A stretch of 64,000 nucleotides of DNA from Amycolatopsis viridis (GCF_011758765.1 NZ_JAANOU010000001.1:4588001-4652000), one strand, 5' to 3'. Shown: positions 56,110 to 64,000, numbered from the stretch's first letter. A program made the numbers and translations. The notes: a model not told the origin generated them from the sequence alone.

Positions 56110-57151
56110 CGTCGGCGAGCGGCGGGAGCAGCTGGATGGTGACCGCGCTGACGACGAACCCGGCGGCGGTCATCGCGGTGAGGGCGGTGCCGACGTAACG
56201 GGGATCGGCCACTTCGGACAGCGCCGCGGAGAACTGGGCGGAGTCGGCGATCACGGCCGCGCCCCAGAGGAACAGCAGCGGGACCAGCAGCGGGGTGCCC
56301 CAGGCCGCGACGGACAGCACGCCGCATCCGGCGCTGAGCAGCATGGCGCCGATGGTGACCGCGGTGCGTCCGGCGCGGTCGGACAGCAGTCCGCCGAGCA
56401 GCGAACCGGCCGCGCCCGCGAGACCGATGACGGCGAACGCGCTGCCGGTCCCGGCGGCCGCGAGGTAGACGGGCAGCCACGCCCACAGCGCGTACAGCTC
56501 CCACATGTGTCCGAAGTAGCCGAGGCAGACGAGCCGCTGCGACCGGGCGCGGACCATGCGCAGCAGGTAACGCGGTTCCCAGGGCGGGGCCGGCTGCCAG
56601 TCCGGGCCGGGCCGCACGCAGACGACGGCGACGAGGGCGGCGAGGAGCGCGAGCGCCGCGGCGACGTCCAGGACGGCCCGCCAGCTGCCGATACCGGTGA
56701 GCAGGCCGGGCAACGCCGAGCCCACGGTCAGCGCGCCGACCAGTACGCCGAGCGCGAGACCACGGGCGAGGCGGAACCAGGACACCACGATCTTCATGCC
56801 GACCGGGTAGACGGCGGCGAGCGCGAAGCCGGTCAGGAAGCGCAGTGGAGCGGCGGCGGCCGGACCGGCCAGCGGGAAGGCGGCCGTCGCGGACGCGCCC
56901 AGGGCCGCGCCGCCGGCGAGGAGCCGCTGCGGCTCGATGCGGTCGGCGAGGTTGAACGCGGCGGACACGACGGCCCCGGCGGCGAACCCGAGCTGCACGG
57001 TGACCGACAGCAGGATCCCCGCCTCCCGGGACAGGCTCCAGTCGACCCGCAACGCCGGCACGACGGTGGAGGCGGAGAACCACAGGCTCATCGCGAGAAC
57101 CTGCACGACGGCGATGACAGCCAGCTGCGCCCCACGCCGTCGGAAGATCAC
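55988..57151 (-). CDS. MFS transporter (12-TM)
   Basis: 387 aa, GTG start. Twelve membrane segments: LAVIAVVQVLAMSLWFSAS opens, SLSREAGILLSVTVQLGFAAGAVVSAAFNLADRI contains motif A-like residues, LRFLTGFALAAVYPVGMKIVVSWFRLARGLALGVLVGALTVGSALPGLL follows, and the C-terminal six helices end at [14 protein letters not shown]. Resembles CynX/NimT-like or nitrate/cyanate-type MFS. Substrate unknown. Overlaps the NUDIX gene 3' end in antisense. Upstream is the 21-bp repeat array. Confidence 0.85.
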   Translation of the reverse strand: MIFRRRGAQLAVIAVVQVLAMSLWFSASTVVPALRVDWSLSREAGILLSVTVQLGFAAGAVVSAAFNLADRIEPQRLLAGGAALGASATAAFPLAGPAAAAPLRFLTGFALAAVYPVGMKIVVSWFRLARGLALGVLVGALTVGSALPGLLTGIGSWRAVLDVAAALALLAALVAVVCVRPGPDWQPAPPWEPRYLLRMVRARSQRLVCLGYFGHMWELYALWAWLPVYLAAAGTGSAFAVIGLAGAAGSLLGGLLSDRAGRTAVTIGAMLLSAGCGVLSVAAWGTPLLVPLLFLWGAAVIADSAQFSAALSEVADPRYVGTALTAMTAAGFVVSAVTIQLLPPLADVTGWRDAVALLSIGPVLGALAMSGVRAAAGARTPRSTARQ

Positions 57152-57258
57152 CCGTCGTGCTTATGGCGGCAACTCGGCGAGGTCAACGCAGCGAGGTGCC
57201 GGTCATCCGATCGCGTGGATTCGATCCCACAGCGCGGAACCGCGCCCCCGGGCAGACT

Positions 57259-57290
57259 GTCCCCACCCGCGGACTGTCCCGGGTGGGGAC
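57259..57290. terminator. Hairpin following the 21-bp repeat array
   Basis: GTCCCCACCCG (57259-57269) and CGGGTGGGGAC (57280-57290) make an exact 11-bp stem with a 10-nt loop, 20 bp beyond the array in the direction of transcription of the ECHDC3-like gene. Likely that gene's terminator, or part of the MFS promoter region. Confidence 0.65.
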
Positions 57291-57310
57291 ACCCACGCCT
57301 GACGCTCGCG

Positions 57311-57457
57311 GGCCAACACGACGCCCGGAGCGGCCAACACGCCGACCGGAGCGGCGAACACGCCGACCGGAACGGCCAACACGCCGACCGGAACGGCCAA
57401 CACGACGCCCGGACCGGCCAACACGACGCCCGGACCGGCGAACACGACGGCGGGGGC
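57311..57457 (-). repeat. 21-bp tandem repeat array, exactly 7 units
   Basis: Units start at 57311, 57332, 57353, 57374, 57395, 57416 and 57437, each 21 bp with no length variation. On the plus strand a typical unit is GGCCAACACGCCGACCGGAAC; on the minus strand it is the GTGTTGGCC type, the same orientation with respect to the upstream gene as the array at 378. Lies 16 bp after the stop of the ECHDC3-like gene and before a co-oriented MFS gene. No spacers. Confidence 0.9.
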
Positions 57458-57473
57458 GGGGGGAGGTGCGCTG

Positions 57474-58247
57474 TCAGGCGGGCCACTCCGGCTTGCGCTT
57501 CTCCAGGAACGCCGCCATCCCCTCGCGGGCCGCAGGGGTCTGGGAGGCCGCGGCCATGACCTCGACCGCGATCGCGTACGCGTCCGCCTCCGGGCGGTCC
57601 AGCTGGGCGTAGAGGGTCTGCTTGCCGAGCGCCTTGCTGGCCCGGCTGCCGCGCGTCGCGCGGGCGAGCAGGTCGGTCACCGCCGAGTCCAGCTCGGCGT
57701 CCGGCACCACGCGGTTCACCAGGCCCCACTCCAGCGCCGTCGCCGCGTCCACGACGTCTCCGGTGAGCGCGAGCTCCATCAGCCGCTTGCGCCCGATCGC
57801 CCGCGCCACCGGCACCGCCGGCGTGTGGCAGAACCAGCCGCCCTTGCCGCCGGGCAACGCGAAACCCGCCGACTCCGCCGCGACGGCGAGGTCGCACGAG
57901 GCGACCAGCTGGCAGCCGGCCGCGGTCGCCAGCCCGTGCACCCGCGCGATGACGACCTGCGGCACCGACTCCATCGTCCGCATCAGGCGCGTGCACAGCG
58001 TCAGCAGCCGCCGCACGCCGTCGTGGTCGCGGGCGGCCACGTCACCGAAGTCGTGCCCCGCCGAGAACACCGGCCCCGCCCCGGCGAGGACGATGCCCGT
58101 CGCGTCGGTGGCGGCGGTCTCCTCGAACGCGGCCAGCAGCTCGGCCAGGTGGGCCTCCGACAGGGAGTTGCGCCGGGCAGCCCGGTTCATCGTGATCGTG
58201 ACCGTGGCGTCGTCGCGCTTGACCAGGATGTGCTCGTACTCGGCCAT
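57474..58247 (-). CDS. Enoyl-CoA hydratase/isomerase family protein, ECHDC3-like, without catalytic glutamates
   Basis: 257 aa crotonase fold. VTITMNRAARRNSLS, VLAGAGPVFSAGHDFGDV (oxyanion-hole strand), IARVHGLATAAGCQLVASCDLAVA, FALPGGKGGWFCHTPAVPVARAIGRKRLMELALTGD and the end EGMAAFLEKRKPEW match the ECHDC3 branch. Where true hydratases have Glu in AxGGGxE and in PE, this protein has Gln (AAGCQ) and Gly, so simple hydration is unlikely. Possible acyl-CoA binding or thioester/isomerase role. Followed by the 7-unit repeat array. Confidence 0.88.
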   Translation of the reverse strand: MAEYEHILVKRDDATVTITMNRAARRNSLSEAHLAELLAAFEETAATDATGIVLAGAGPVFSAGHDFGDVAARDHDGVRRLLTLCTRLMRTMESVPQVVIARVHGLATAAGCQLVASCDLAVAAESAGFALPGGKGGWFCHTPAVPVARAIGRKRLMELALTGDVVDAATALEWGLVNRVVPDAELDSAVTDLLARATRGSRASKALGKQTLYAQLDRPEADAYAIAVEVMAAASQTPAAREGMAAFLEKRKPEWPA

Positions 58248-58310
58248 GGTCCGACGCTACCCCGCGCGCCGGCGTCGCGCTTCCCCCTGGCGGCGGACGG
58301 GCGGTGCCGC

Positions 58311-59093
58311 TCAGCCCCGGTCCAGCACCGCGTGCAGGAATTCCCGGGTCCGCTCGTGGTCCGGGTCGGTGAACAGCTTCTCCGGCGGCGCGTCCTCGAT
58401 GATCTGCCCGTGGTCGAACATCAGCACGCGGTCGGACACGTCCCGCGCGAACTGCATCTCGTGGGTGACGCAGAGGAACGTGATGTCCGTGGTCGAGGCG
58501 ATCTCCTTGAGCACCTTGAGGACCCCCGCCACCAGCTCGGGGTCCAGGGCGGAGGTCACCTCGTCCAGCAGCAGCACCTCGGGCCGCATCGCGAGCGCCC
58601 GGGCGATCGCCACGCGTTGCTGCTGCCCGCCGGAGAGCTGGGACGGGTGGGCGTCCGCCTTGTCGCTCAGCCCGACCATCTCCAGCAGCTCCCGGCCGCG
58701 CTGCTCGGCGTCCACGCGCGGCAGCCCGAGCGCCCGGATCGGCGCCTCGGTCACGTTCTGCAGCACCTTCATGTTCGGGAACAGGTTGAACTGCTGGAAG
58801 ACCATCCCGATCCGCCGGCGCATCCGGCGCTGGTGCTTCTCCCCCGCCGGCACGAACCGGCCGTTCTTCTCCACGTGCGACAGGCATTCCCCGCCGACGT
58901 AGATGCGGCCGGCGTTCACCTGCTCCAGCGTCATCAGCAACCGCAGGATCGTGGTCTTGCCCGACCCGCTGGGCCCGATCAGCGTCACGAACTCGCCCGG
59001 GCGCACCGTGAAGTTCAGCTCCCGCAACACCACCTGGTCGCCGAACTTCTTGACGACCCCCTCGAACCGGATCATCTCAGAGCTGTCCGACAC
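58311..59093 (-). CDS. ehuA: Ectoine/hydroxyectoine ABC transporter ATPase EhuA
   Basis: 260 aa from the GTG at 59093; an ATG at 59075 is also plausible and would remove the 17-bp overlap with ehuD. Walker A LIGPSGSGKTTILRLL (~38-52), Q-loop MVFQQFNLFP, signature LSGGQQQRVAIARAL, Walker B EVLLLDEVTSALDP and switch VTHEM. The insertion VEKNGRFVPAGEKHQRRMRRR is typical of EhuA. Energises uptake with EhuC/D. Last of the operon ehuBCDA. Confidence 0.92.
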   Translation of the reverse strand: MSDSSEMIRFEGVVKKFGDQVVLRELNFTVRPGEFVTLIGPSGSGKTTILRLLMTLEQVNAGRIYVGGECLSHVEKNGRFVPAGEKHQRRMRRRIGMVFQQFNLFPNMKVLQNVTEAPIRALGLPRVDAEQRGRELLEMVGLSDKADAHPSQLSGGQQQRVAIARALAMRPEVLLLDEVTSALDPELVAGVLKVLKEIASTTDITFLCVTHEMQFARDVSDRVLMFDHGQIIEDAPPEKLFTDPDHERTREFLHAVLDRG

Positions 59094-59733
59094 GGCGTTC
59101 CAACCTTCGCACCAGGATCGACGACGGGTAGCTGATCAGCAGGAACAGGATGCCGGCCAGCGTGTACGGCTCGAGCACCTGGAAGGTTTGCGCGCCCTGT
59201 TCCTTGGCGCGGTTGAGCACCTCGAGCACGCCGATGCTGAGCAGCAGCGGGGTCTCCTTGAACATCGAGATCATGTAGTTGCCCAGCGCGGGCAGCACGC
59301 GCGGCACGGCCTGCGGCAGCACGATCCCGGTCCACACCCGGGCGCGCGGGATGCTCAGCGCGGTCGCGGCCTCCCACTGTCCTTTCGGGACCGCGTCGAT
59401 GCCGGCCCGGTACACCTCCGCGGTGTAGGTCGCGTAGTGGATGCCGAGCGCGATCACGCCGGTGAGGAACGCCGACGGCGTCACGCCGAGCGCCGGCCAG
59501 AGCAGGTAGAAGATGAAGAACACCTGGATCAGCAGCGGAGTCGACCGCACCACCTCGATGAACAGGTACACCAGCTGGCTCAGCACCGGGATCCGCGCGC
59601 GCCGGAGCAGGGCGAGCACCAGCCCCAGCACGTAGGCGACCAGCGAGCCGAGCACGGTCAGCTCGACGGTGACCAGCAGTCCCATCAGCAGCAGCGGGAT
59701 CGATTCGGAGACGTAGTCCCAGTGCCAGGTCAT
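59077..59733 (-). CDS. ehuD: Ectoine/hydroxyectoine ABC transporter permease EhuD
   Basis: 218 aa, HisM/GlnP type. WDYVSESIPLLLMGLLVTVELTVLGSLVAYVLGLVLALLRR, FIEVVRSTPLLIQVFFIFYLLWPALG and the EAA loop YRAGIDAVPKGQWEAATALSIPRARVWTGIVLPQAVPRVLPALGNYMI are the family marks. Five membrane helices. Shares one base with the ehuC stop, so it is coupled. Membrane component of the compatible-solute importer. Confidence 0.92.
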   Translation of the reverse strand: MTWHWDYVSESIPLLLMGLLVTVELTVLGSLVAYVLGLVLALLRRARIPVLSQLVYLFIEVVRSTPLLIQVFFIFYLLWPALGVTPSAFLTGVIALGIHYATYTAEVYRAGIDAVPKGQWEAATALSIPRARVWTGIVLPQAVPRVLPALGNYMISMFKETPLLLSIGVLEVLNRAKEQGAQTFQVLEPYTLAGILFLLISYPSSILVRRLERRVGQL

Positions 59734-60440
59734 CAGGTGGTCACCCCCACCTTGGCGAACGCCTTGTCCCGCTTGGGCGGCTCCCGCCCGAGCCGTCCGG
59801 CGAGCACGCGTTCGGTCAGGCGCATGACCACGGTGATCACGACGGCGATCACCAGGTAGCAGATCAGCTCGACGCCGTAGATCAGCACCAGCTGGCTGCC
59901 GTACACCGGCCGCAGCAGCTCGCCCTTCTCGGTGATCTCCCCGGCCGAGATGAAGTACAGCAGCGCCGTGCTCTTCATCAGCTGGATGAAGAGGTTGTTG
60001 AACGGCGGCAGCATCTCCACGACGGCCTGCGGCAGGATCACCCGGACCATCCGCTGCGCCGGGCTGAACGACAGCGCGACCGCGCCTTCCCGCTGCGCGG
60101 GCGGCACGGACTGCACCGCGCCACGGACGACCTCTGCACCGTAGGCGCCGTGGTTCAGCCCCAGCACGATGATGCCGGCGAACAACGGGACCAGCTTGAA
60201 CCCGACCAGGGCCGGCAGCACGAAGTACAGCCAGAACAGCTGCACCACCTCGGACGTGCCGCGGAAGCCCTCCACGTACACCCGGCTGACGAACCGCACC
60301 GCGCGCGACCGCGAGAGCATCGCGAGCCCGGCGAGGAAGGACAGCACGATGGTCAGCGCGATACCACCGGCCGCCGCGGCCACGGTCGCGCCGAGTCCAC
60401 TGAGGATGGTGCTGATGATGTTGCCAGTCGAGCCGGACAC
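59733..60440 (-). CDS. ehuC: Ectoine/hydroxyectoine ABC transporter permease EhuC
   Basis: 235 aa, GTG start. IVLSFLAGLAMLSRSRAVRFVSRVYVEGFRGTSEVVQLFWLYFVLPALVGFKL and the EAA loop VRGAVQSVPPAQREGAVALSFSPAQRMVRVILPQAVVEMLPPFNNLFIQLMKSTAL identify the polar amino acid permease family. Second permease of the heterodimer with EhuD. 22 bp after ehuB. Confidence 0.92.
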   Translation of the reverse strand: MSGSTGNIISTILSGLGATVAAAAGGIALTIVLSFLAGLAMLSRSRAVRFVSRVYVEGFRGTSEVVQLFWLYFVLPALVGFKLVPLFAGIIVLGLNHGAYGAEVVRGAVQSVPPAQREGAVALSFSPAQRMVRVILPQAVVEMLPPFNNLFIQLMKSTALLYFISAGEITEKGELLRPVYGSQLVLIYGVELICYLVIAVVITVVMRLTERVLAGRLGREPPKRDKAFAKVGVTT

Positions 60441-60462
60441 GACGCGTCCCCGCTCTCGAGCG

Positions 60463-61356
60463 TCAGGCCGAGCAGAGTTTGTCGGTGGTCAGCCCGGCCT
60501 TGGGCAGGTTGCTCTGGTCGAACCCGAACGGCGACGCGATGCGGAGCCATTCCCCGTTGTCGTGCAGCGTTCGCAGTTGCGCGTTGAACGCGTCCCGCAG
60601 TGAGGTGTCGTCCTTGCGGAACACGAAACCACCCGCGGTCTGCACCGGCTGCCCGTTCTGCGTGGGCTGGAAGCCCGGGGTCACCTCGACCCCGGCGTTC
60701 GGGTTCTGCTTCACCAGCCACTTCAGTGAGATGTCGGTCAGCGCTGCGCAGTAAACGCGCCCGGTGGTCACCGCGCGCAACATGTTGTCCTGCGTGTCCA
60801 GGGTTTCGATCTGGTCGTCGGTCACCCCGGCTGCGGTGGCGAAGCCCTTCTCCACCGCAGCCGAGAGCACCGCGAGCTTGACCTTCTTGGCGGCGACGTC
60901 GGCGAGCGTGCTGATGCCCTGCGGGTTTCCCTTGGGCACCAGCAGCGCGGTGAGCGCCGAGTAGTCGGGATCGGAGAACAACGCCGCGTTGCAGCGCGCC
61001 GGCGTGATGTTCATGCCGGCGGCCACCACGTCGAACTGTTTGGCGTTGAGCGCCGGGATCAGCTGGTCGAACGGTACGACGTTGGCCTGCACCGTGTCGA
61101 TCCCAATGCCCTTGAACACCGCGCGCGCCACTTCCGGCGCCTCACCCGTGGTGTTTCCGGAGGTGTCGGCGAAACCGTACGGCGCCTCGTTGGCAATGCC
61201 GATGCGGATCGTTTTCGCGTTCTTCGCCGATTGGAGCGTGTCACCGCTCCCCGTGCTCTGACAGGCCGCCAACAAGGTCGGCCCCGCGACCGCGGCGGCG
61301 CCCAGAACCGCCGATCGCCGGAAGAAGTCCCGTCGCGTCCACTGACCGTGCGTCAT
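60463..61356 (-). CDS. ehuB: Ectoine/hydroxyectoine-binding lipoprotein EhuB (Tat signal)
   Basis: 297 aa from the ATG at 61356. Twin-arginine signal TRRDFFRRSAVLGAAAVAG and lipobox LLAACQS predict Tat export and lipidation. The binding domain has IRIGIANEAPYGFADTSGNTTGEAPEVARAVF and VPFDQLIPALNAKQFDVVAAGMNITPARCNAALFSDPDY, the EhuB pattern. First gene of the operon. Inverted repeats lie in the 154-bp leader. Osmoprotectant and nitrogen-source uptake from outside the cell. Confidence 0.94.
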   Translation of the reverse strand: MTHGQWTRRDFFRRSAVLGAAAVAGPTLLAACQSTGSGDTLQSAKNAKTIRIGIANEAPYGFADTSGNTTGEAPEVARAVFKGIGIDTVQANVVPFDQLIPALNAKQFDVVAAGMNITPARCNAALFSDPDYSALTALLVPKGNPQGISTLADVAAKKVKLAVLSAAVEKGFATAAGVTDDQIETLDTQDNMLRAVTTGRVYCAALTDISLKWLVKQNPNAGVEVTPGFQPTQNGQPVQTAGGFVFRKDDTSLRDAFNAQLRTLHDNGEWLRIASPFGFDQSNLPKAGLTTDKLCSA

Positions 61357-61372
61357 CTTCGTCGCACCCCTT

Positions 61373-61415
61373 GTTCGGTTCGGCCGGTTCACCGAACGTA
61401 GGTGCTCCGATCGGA
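61373..61415. promoter_or_regulatory. Inverted repeats in the ehu operon leader
   Basis: GTTCGGT-N11-ACCGAAC (61373-61379 and 61391-61397) followed by the 10-bp palindrome TCCGATCGGA (61406-61415). Both lie upstream of ehuB and could be regulator sites. Ectoine uptake is often under GntR or MarR control, but no regulator gene is adjacent here. Confidence 0.4.
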
Positions 61416-61510
61416 ACGGTCAAAAGAAGCAATGAGATCGCCACGTGCTGTTATCGGATAGAGATCAACGTTGGGTGTGGACAAGAGGTACGGACCGTGA
61501 CAGAAGTGGC

Positions 61511-63532
61511 TCAGTCCTGGGGCAATTCGTGGCGTTCCCGGATCACCGTGACGATTTCGTCCATGATCCCGGTCAGCTCGTAGTCCTTCGGCGTGAAGAC
61601 GCGGGCGACGCCGCGTTCGCGGAGCAGCCGGGCGTCCCCGGGCGGGATGATGCCGCCGACGATCACCGGGATGTCCCCGGCGCCGGCGGCGCGGAGCCCG
61701 TCGGCCACCTGCGGCACCACCTCGAGGTGCGAACCGGACAGCACCGACAGACCGACGACGTGCACGTCCTCCTGCACCGCGGCCGCCACGATCTGCTCCG
61801 GGGTGAGCCGGATGCCCTGGTAGATCACCTCGAACCCGGCGTCCCGGGCGCGCACCGCGACCTGCTCGGCACCGTTGGAGTGGCCGTCCAGCCCGGGCTT
61901 GCCGACGAGGATCCGCAGCTTCTCACCCAGCTCTTCGCCGGTCGCCCGCACCCGGTCGCGCACCCGGGACAGCTCGCCCGCGTCCCCGGACATCGCTGCC
62001 GCGGACACGCCGGTGGGTGCCCGGTACTCGCCGAACACCTCGCGCAGCGCCCCCGCCCACTCCCCGGTGGTCACGCCGGCCGCCGCGCAGGCGAGGGTGG
62101 CCTCGAACAGGTTCGCGGAGGTCTTCGCGACCTCCCGCAGGCGCGTCAGCGACGCGTCGACCACGGCCTGGTCACGCTCGGCACGCCAGCGGGCCAGCGC
62201 CGCGACGGCCTGCTCCTCCACCACCGGGTCGACGGTCTCGATCGCCTCGGCGCCCTCGGCCTGCAGCGGGCTCGGCTCGGTGGTGGCGAACCGGTTGACC
62301 CCGACGATGACCCGCTCACCGGACTCCACCTCGCGCCGGTACTCGGCAAGGGAGGAGACCAGCTGGGACTTCAGGTATCCGCTCTCCACCGCGGCCACCG
62401 CACCACCGAGATCCTGCACCTGCTCAATCTCGGCGCGCGCACCCGCGACGATCTCGTCTACTTTGGACTCGACGACGTGCGATCCGGCGAAGATGTCCTC
62501 GTACTCCAGCAGATCCGTCTCGTAGGCGAGCACCTGCTGCATGCGCAGCGCCCACTGCTGGTCCCACGGGCGCGGCAGGCCGAGCGCCTCGTTCCACGCC
62601 GGCAACTGGATCGCGCGGGCCCGCGCGTCGCGGGACAGCGCCACACCGAGCATCTCCAGCACGATCCGCTGCACGTTGTTCTCCGGTTGCGCCTCGGTCA
62701 GCCCGAGCGAGTTGACCTGGACGCCATAGCGGAGCCGGCGCGCCTTCGGGTCCGTGACGCCGTACCGGTCGCGCGTGATCTCGTCCCACAACCGGGCGAA
62801 CGCGCGCATCTTGCACATCTCTTCGACGAACCGGGCACCGGCGTTGACGAAGAACGAGATCCGGCCGACCACCCTGGCCATGTCGGCCGGCTCGATCTGA
62901 CCGGAGTCGCGCACCGCGTCCAGCACGGCGATCGCGGTGGACAACGCGTAGGCGACCTCCTGCGTCGGGGTCGCGCCCGCCTCCTGCAGGTGGTAGCTGC
63001 AGATGTTGATCGGGTTCCACTTCGGGACGTGGTGCACCGTCCAGGCGATCACGTCGGTGATCAGCCGCAGGCTCGGCGCGGGCGGGAAGATGTGGGTGCC
63101 GCGGGACAGGTACTCCTTGATGATGTCGTTCTGGGTGGTGCCGGTGAGCTGGGCGAGCACCTCGTCCCGGTCGCGGCCCGCCGCGTCGGCCTGCTCCCGC
63201 GCGACGGTGACGTAGAGCGCGAGCAGCCACATCGCCGGCGCGTTGATCGTCATCGAGGTGTTCGCCTCGGCCAGCGGGATGCCGTCGAACAGGCGGCGCA
63301 TGTCGCCCAGGTGCGCGACGGGCACCCCGACCTTGCCGACCTCGCCCCGGGCGAGCGGGTGGTCCGGGTCGTAGCCGGTCTGGGTGGGCAGGTCGAAGGC
63401 CACCGACAGGCCGGTCTGCCCCTTGGCGAGGTTGCGGCGGTAGAGCTCGTTGGAGGCTGCGGCCGACGAATGCCCGGCGTAGGTGCGCATGACCCAGGGC
63501 CGGTCCCGGTCACGGTCGGTGGGGTAGGGCAT
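61511..63532 (-). CDS. ecm: Ethylmalonyl-CoA mutase (MeaA family), adenosylcobalamin-dependent
   Basis: 673 aa from the ATG at 63532, with AGGAGGT upstream. The N-terminal ~510 residues are the mutase barrel: RTYAGHSSAAASNELYRRNLAKGQTGLSVAFDLPTQTGYDPDHPLARGEVGKVGVPV, the ethylmalonyl-CoA mutase/MeaA version of the signature, and SMTINAPAMWLLALYV. The C-terminal B12 domain has LVGKPGLDGHSNGAEQ (DxHxxG lower axial His) and SVLSGSHLEVVPQV. Converts ethylmalonyl-CoA to methylsuccinyl-CoA in the ethylmalonyl-CoA pathway. Distinct from two-subunit methylmalonyl-CoA mutase. Divergent from a LysE gene. Confidence 0.93.
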   Translation of the reverse strand: MPYPTDRDRDRPWVMRTYAGHSSAAASNELYRRNLAKGQTGLSVAFDLPTQTGYDPDHPLARGEVGKVGVPVAHLGDMRRLFDGIPLAEANTSMTINAPAMWLLALYVTVAREQADAAGRDRDEVLAQLTGTTQNDIIKEYLSRGTHIFPPAPSLRLITDVIAWTVHHVPKWNPINICSYHLQEAGATPTQEVAYALSTAIAVLDAVRDSGQIEPADMARVVGRISFFVNAGARFVEEMCKMRAFARLWDEITRDRYGVTDPKARRLRYGVQVNSLGLTEAQPENNVQRIVLEMLGVALSRDARARAIQLPAWNEALGLPRPWDQQWALRMQQVLAYETDLLEYEDIFAGSHVVESKVDEIVAGARAEIEQVQDLGGAVAAVESGYLKSQLVSSLAEYRREVESGERVIVGVNRFATTEPSPLQAEGAEAIETVDPVVEEQAVAALARWRAERDQAVVDASLTRLREVAKTSANLFEATLACAAAGVTTGEWAGALREVFGEYRAPTGVSAAAMSGDAGELSRVRDRVRATGEELGEKLRILVGKPGLDGHSNGAEQVAVRARDAGFEVIYQGIRLTPEQIVAAAVQEDVHVVGLSVLSGSHLEVVPQVADGLRAAGAGDIPVIVGGIIPPGDARLLRERGVARVFTPKDYELTGIMDEIVTVIRERHELPQD

Positions 63533-63663
63533 TGGTGCACCTCCTGCGGAACGACACCCAGAGCGTACTGGGCGGTAACTTCGCGTGCAGCCCCGCAAGG
63601 ACGCACGTCACTGGTGCAAAATGACCTGACGTCGCCCGGGGTGCTGGAGTTAGCCTGGCAGAC

Positions 63664-64000
63664 GTGACGTGGAGTCTGTACCTGAGCTACCTGGTGTTCG
63701 CGCTGATCATCGCGGCGCTGCCGGGTCCGGACACGATGGTGGTGCTGAAGAACGCCCTGTCCGGCGGTGCGCGGGGCGGGCTGTTCACGTGCGCGGGCAT
63801 CGCGCTGGGCAACTTCGTGCAGGCCACCGCCGTCGGGCTCGGGCTGGGCACGCTGATCGTGCAGGTGCGGCCGCTGTTCGAGGGCGTGCGCTGGGCCGGT
63901 GTGGCGTACCTGTGCTGGCTCGGGTTCCAGGCCCTGCGCGGGGCGCGGCGCGGCGACTACGAGACGCTCGACGCGCTGGAACGCCGCCGGGCGAGCGGCC
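63664..64000 (+). CDS. LysE/RhtB family exporter, 5' part (runs off window)
   Basis: 112 codons seen, GTG start. MTWSLYLSYLVFALIIAALPGPDTMVVLKNALSGGARGGL is the LysE/RhtB signature with the PGPDTMVV motif, then GIALGNFVQATAVGLGLGTLI and VRWAGVAYLCWLGFQALRG: three membrane segments so far of about six. Amino acid or threonine/homoserine-type efflux. The 3' end is outside the window, so its full length is unknown. Divergent from ecm, 131 bp between starts. Confidence 0.85.
   Translation, partial: MTWSLYLSYLVFALIIAALPGPDTMVVLKNALSGGARGGLFTCAGIALGNFVQATAVGLGLGTLIVQVRPLFEGVRWAGVAYLCWLGFQALRGARRGDYETLDALERRRASG

Noticed and set aside
61445-63667. 740-codon plus-strand open frame
   Set aside because: Antisense of ethylmalonyl-CoA mutase, whose motifs are unmistakable.

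Overview
The window is high-GC DNA with strong third-position GC, many GTG starts and Shine-Dalgarno sites of the GGAGG type. The gene content (RamB/isocitrate lyase, NucS, CysM-CysO-Mec, DUF3558 lipoprotein, PRiA4b ORF-3 protein, ectoine uptake) points to an actinobacterium of the Pseudonocardiaceae, most likely Amycolatopsis or a close relative. This is inferred from gene content and order, not from a database search. I see no rRNA, tRNA, CRISPR array, integrase or insertion sequence; this reads as core chromosome.

Layout. 1-2276: end of a GH57 branching enzyme and a GT4 glucosyltransferase (order as Rv3031-Rv3032 of M. tuberculosis), separated by a 21-bp tandem repeat array. 2370-5095: TetR/DUF1348 pair with twin operators, a gene-free A-over-T skewed stretch, and a secreted trypsin-like protease. 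5096-9708: glyoxylate shunt (aceA, aceB) with divergent ramB. 9718-20382: flavin reductase, acyltransferase, nucleoside hydrolase, PRiA4b ORF-3-like protein, MarR-ABC exporter, DprE2-like reductase, membrane and lipoprotein genes, and Bcp peroxiredoxin. 20388-24888: GntR regulator, MFS transporter and pxpABC for 5-oxoproline use. 24935-38766: a block colinear with M. tuberculosis Rv1329-Rv1341 (rdgB, rph, Rv1339-type hydrolase, murI, rhomboid, cysM, cysO, mec, P1 peptidase, DUF2017, clpS, pncB, dinG) with extra genes inserted: a second clpS/DUF2017-like pair, pncA, an aldolase-like gene and a secreted protein. 38840-43040: ctaD-serB-PTH2-osmC on the minus strand. 43151-49152: kinase-like protein, hydrolase, acetyltransferase, drug-efflux MFS with TetR, phosphodiesterase-like protein, FmdB. 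49218-54571: dhaKLM glycerone kinase, DUF3558 lipoprotein, sodium:solute symporter. 54810-58247: nucS, NUDIX, MFS, ECHDC3-like protein. 58311-64000: ehuBCDA ectoine uptake, ethylmalonyl-CoA mutase, and the start of a LysE exporter.

Themes. Carbon and nitrogen scavenging dominates: acetate (aceA/aceB), ethylmalonyl-CoA pathway (ecm), 5-oxoproline (pxpABC), dihydroxyacetone (dhaKLM), ectoine (ehuBCDA), nucleosides and nicotinamide. SerB uses O-phosphoserine, which is also the substrate of CysM; CysO and Mec complete that sulfur route.

Most unusual signals: (i) a family of 21-bp repeats near the consensus GGCGTGTTTGCCGCTCCGGCC at four intergenic sites, unidirectional between co-oriented genes and palindromic between two convergent pairs; (ii) CysO ending GG-AR, so its diglycine is not terminal; (iii) an apparent second, diverged clpS-DUF2017 cassette; (iv) a KDPG-aldolase-like protein coupled to pncBA that lacks the Schiff-base lysine.
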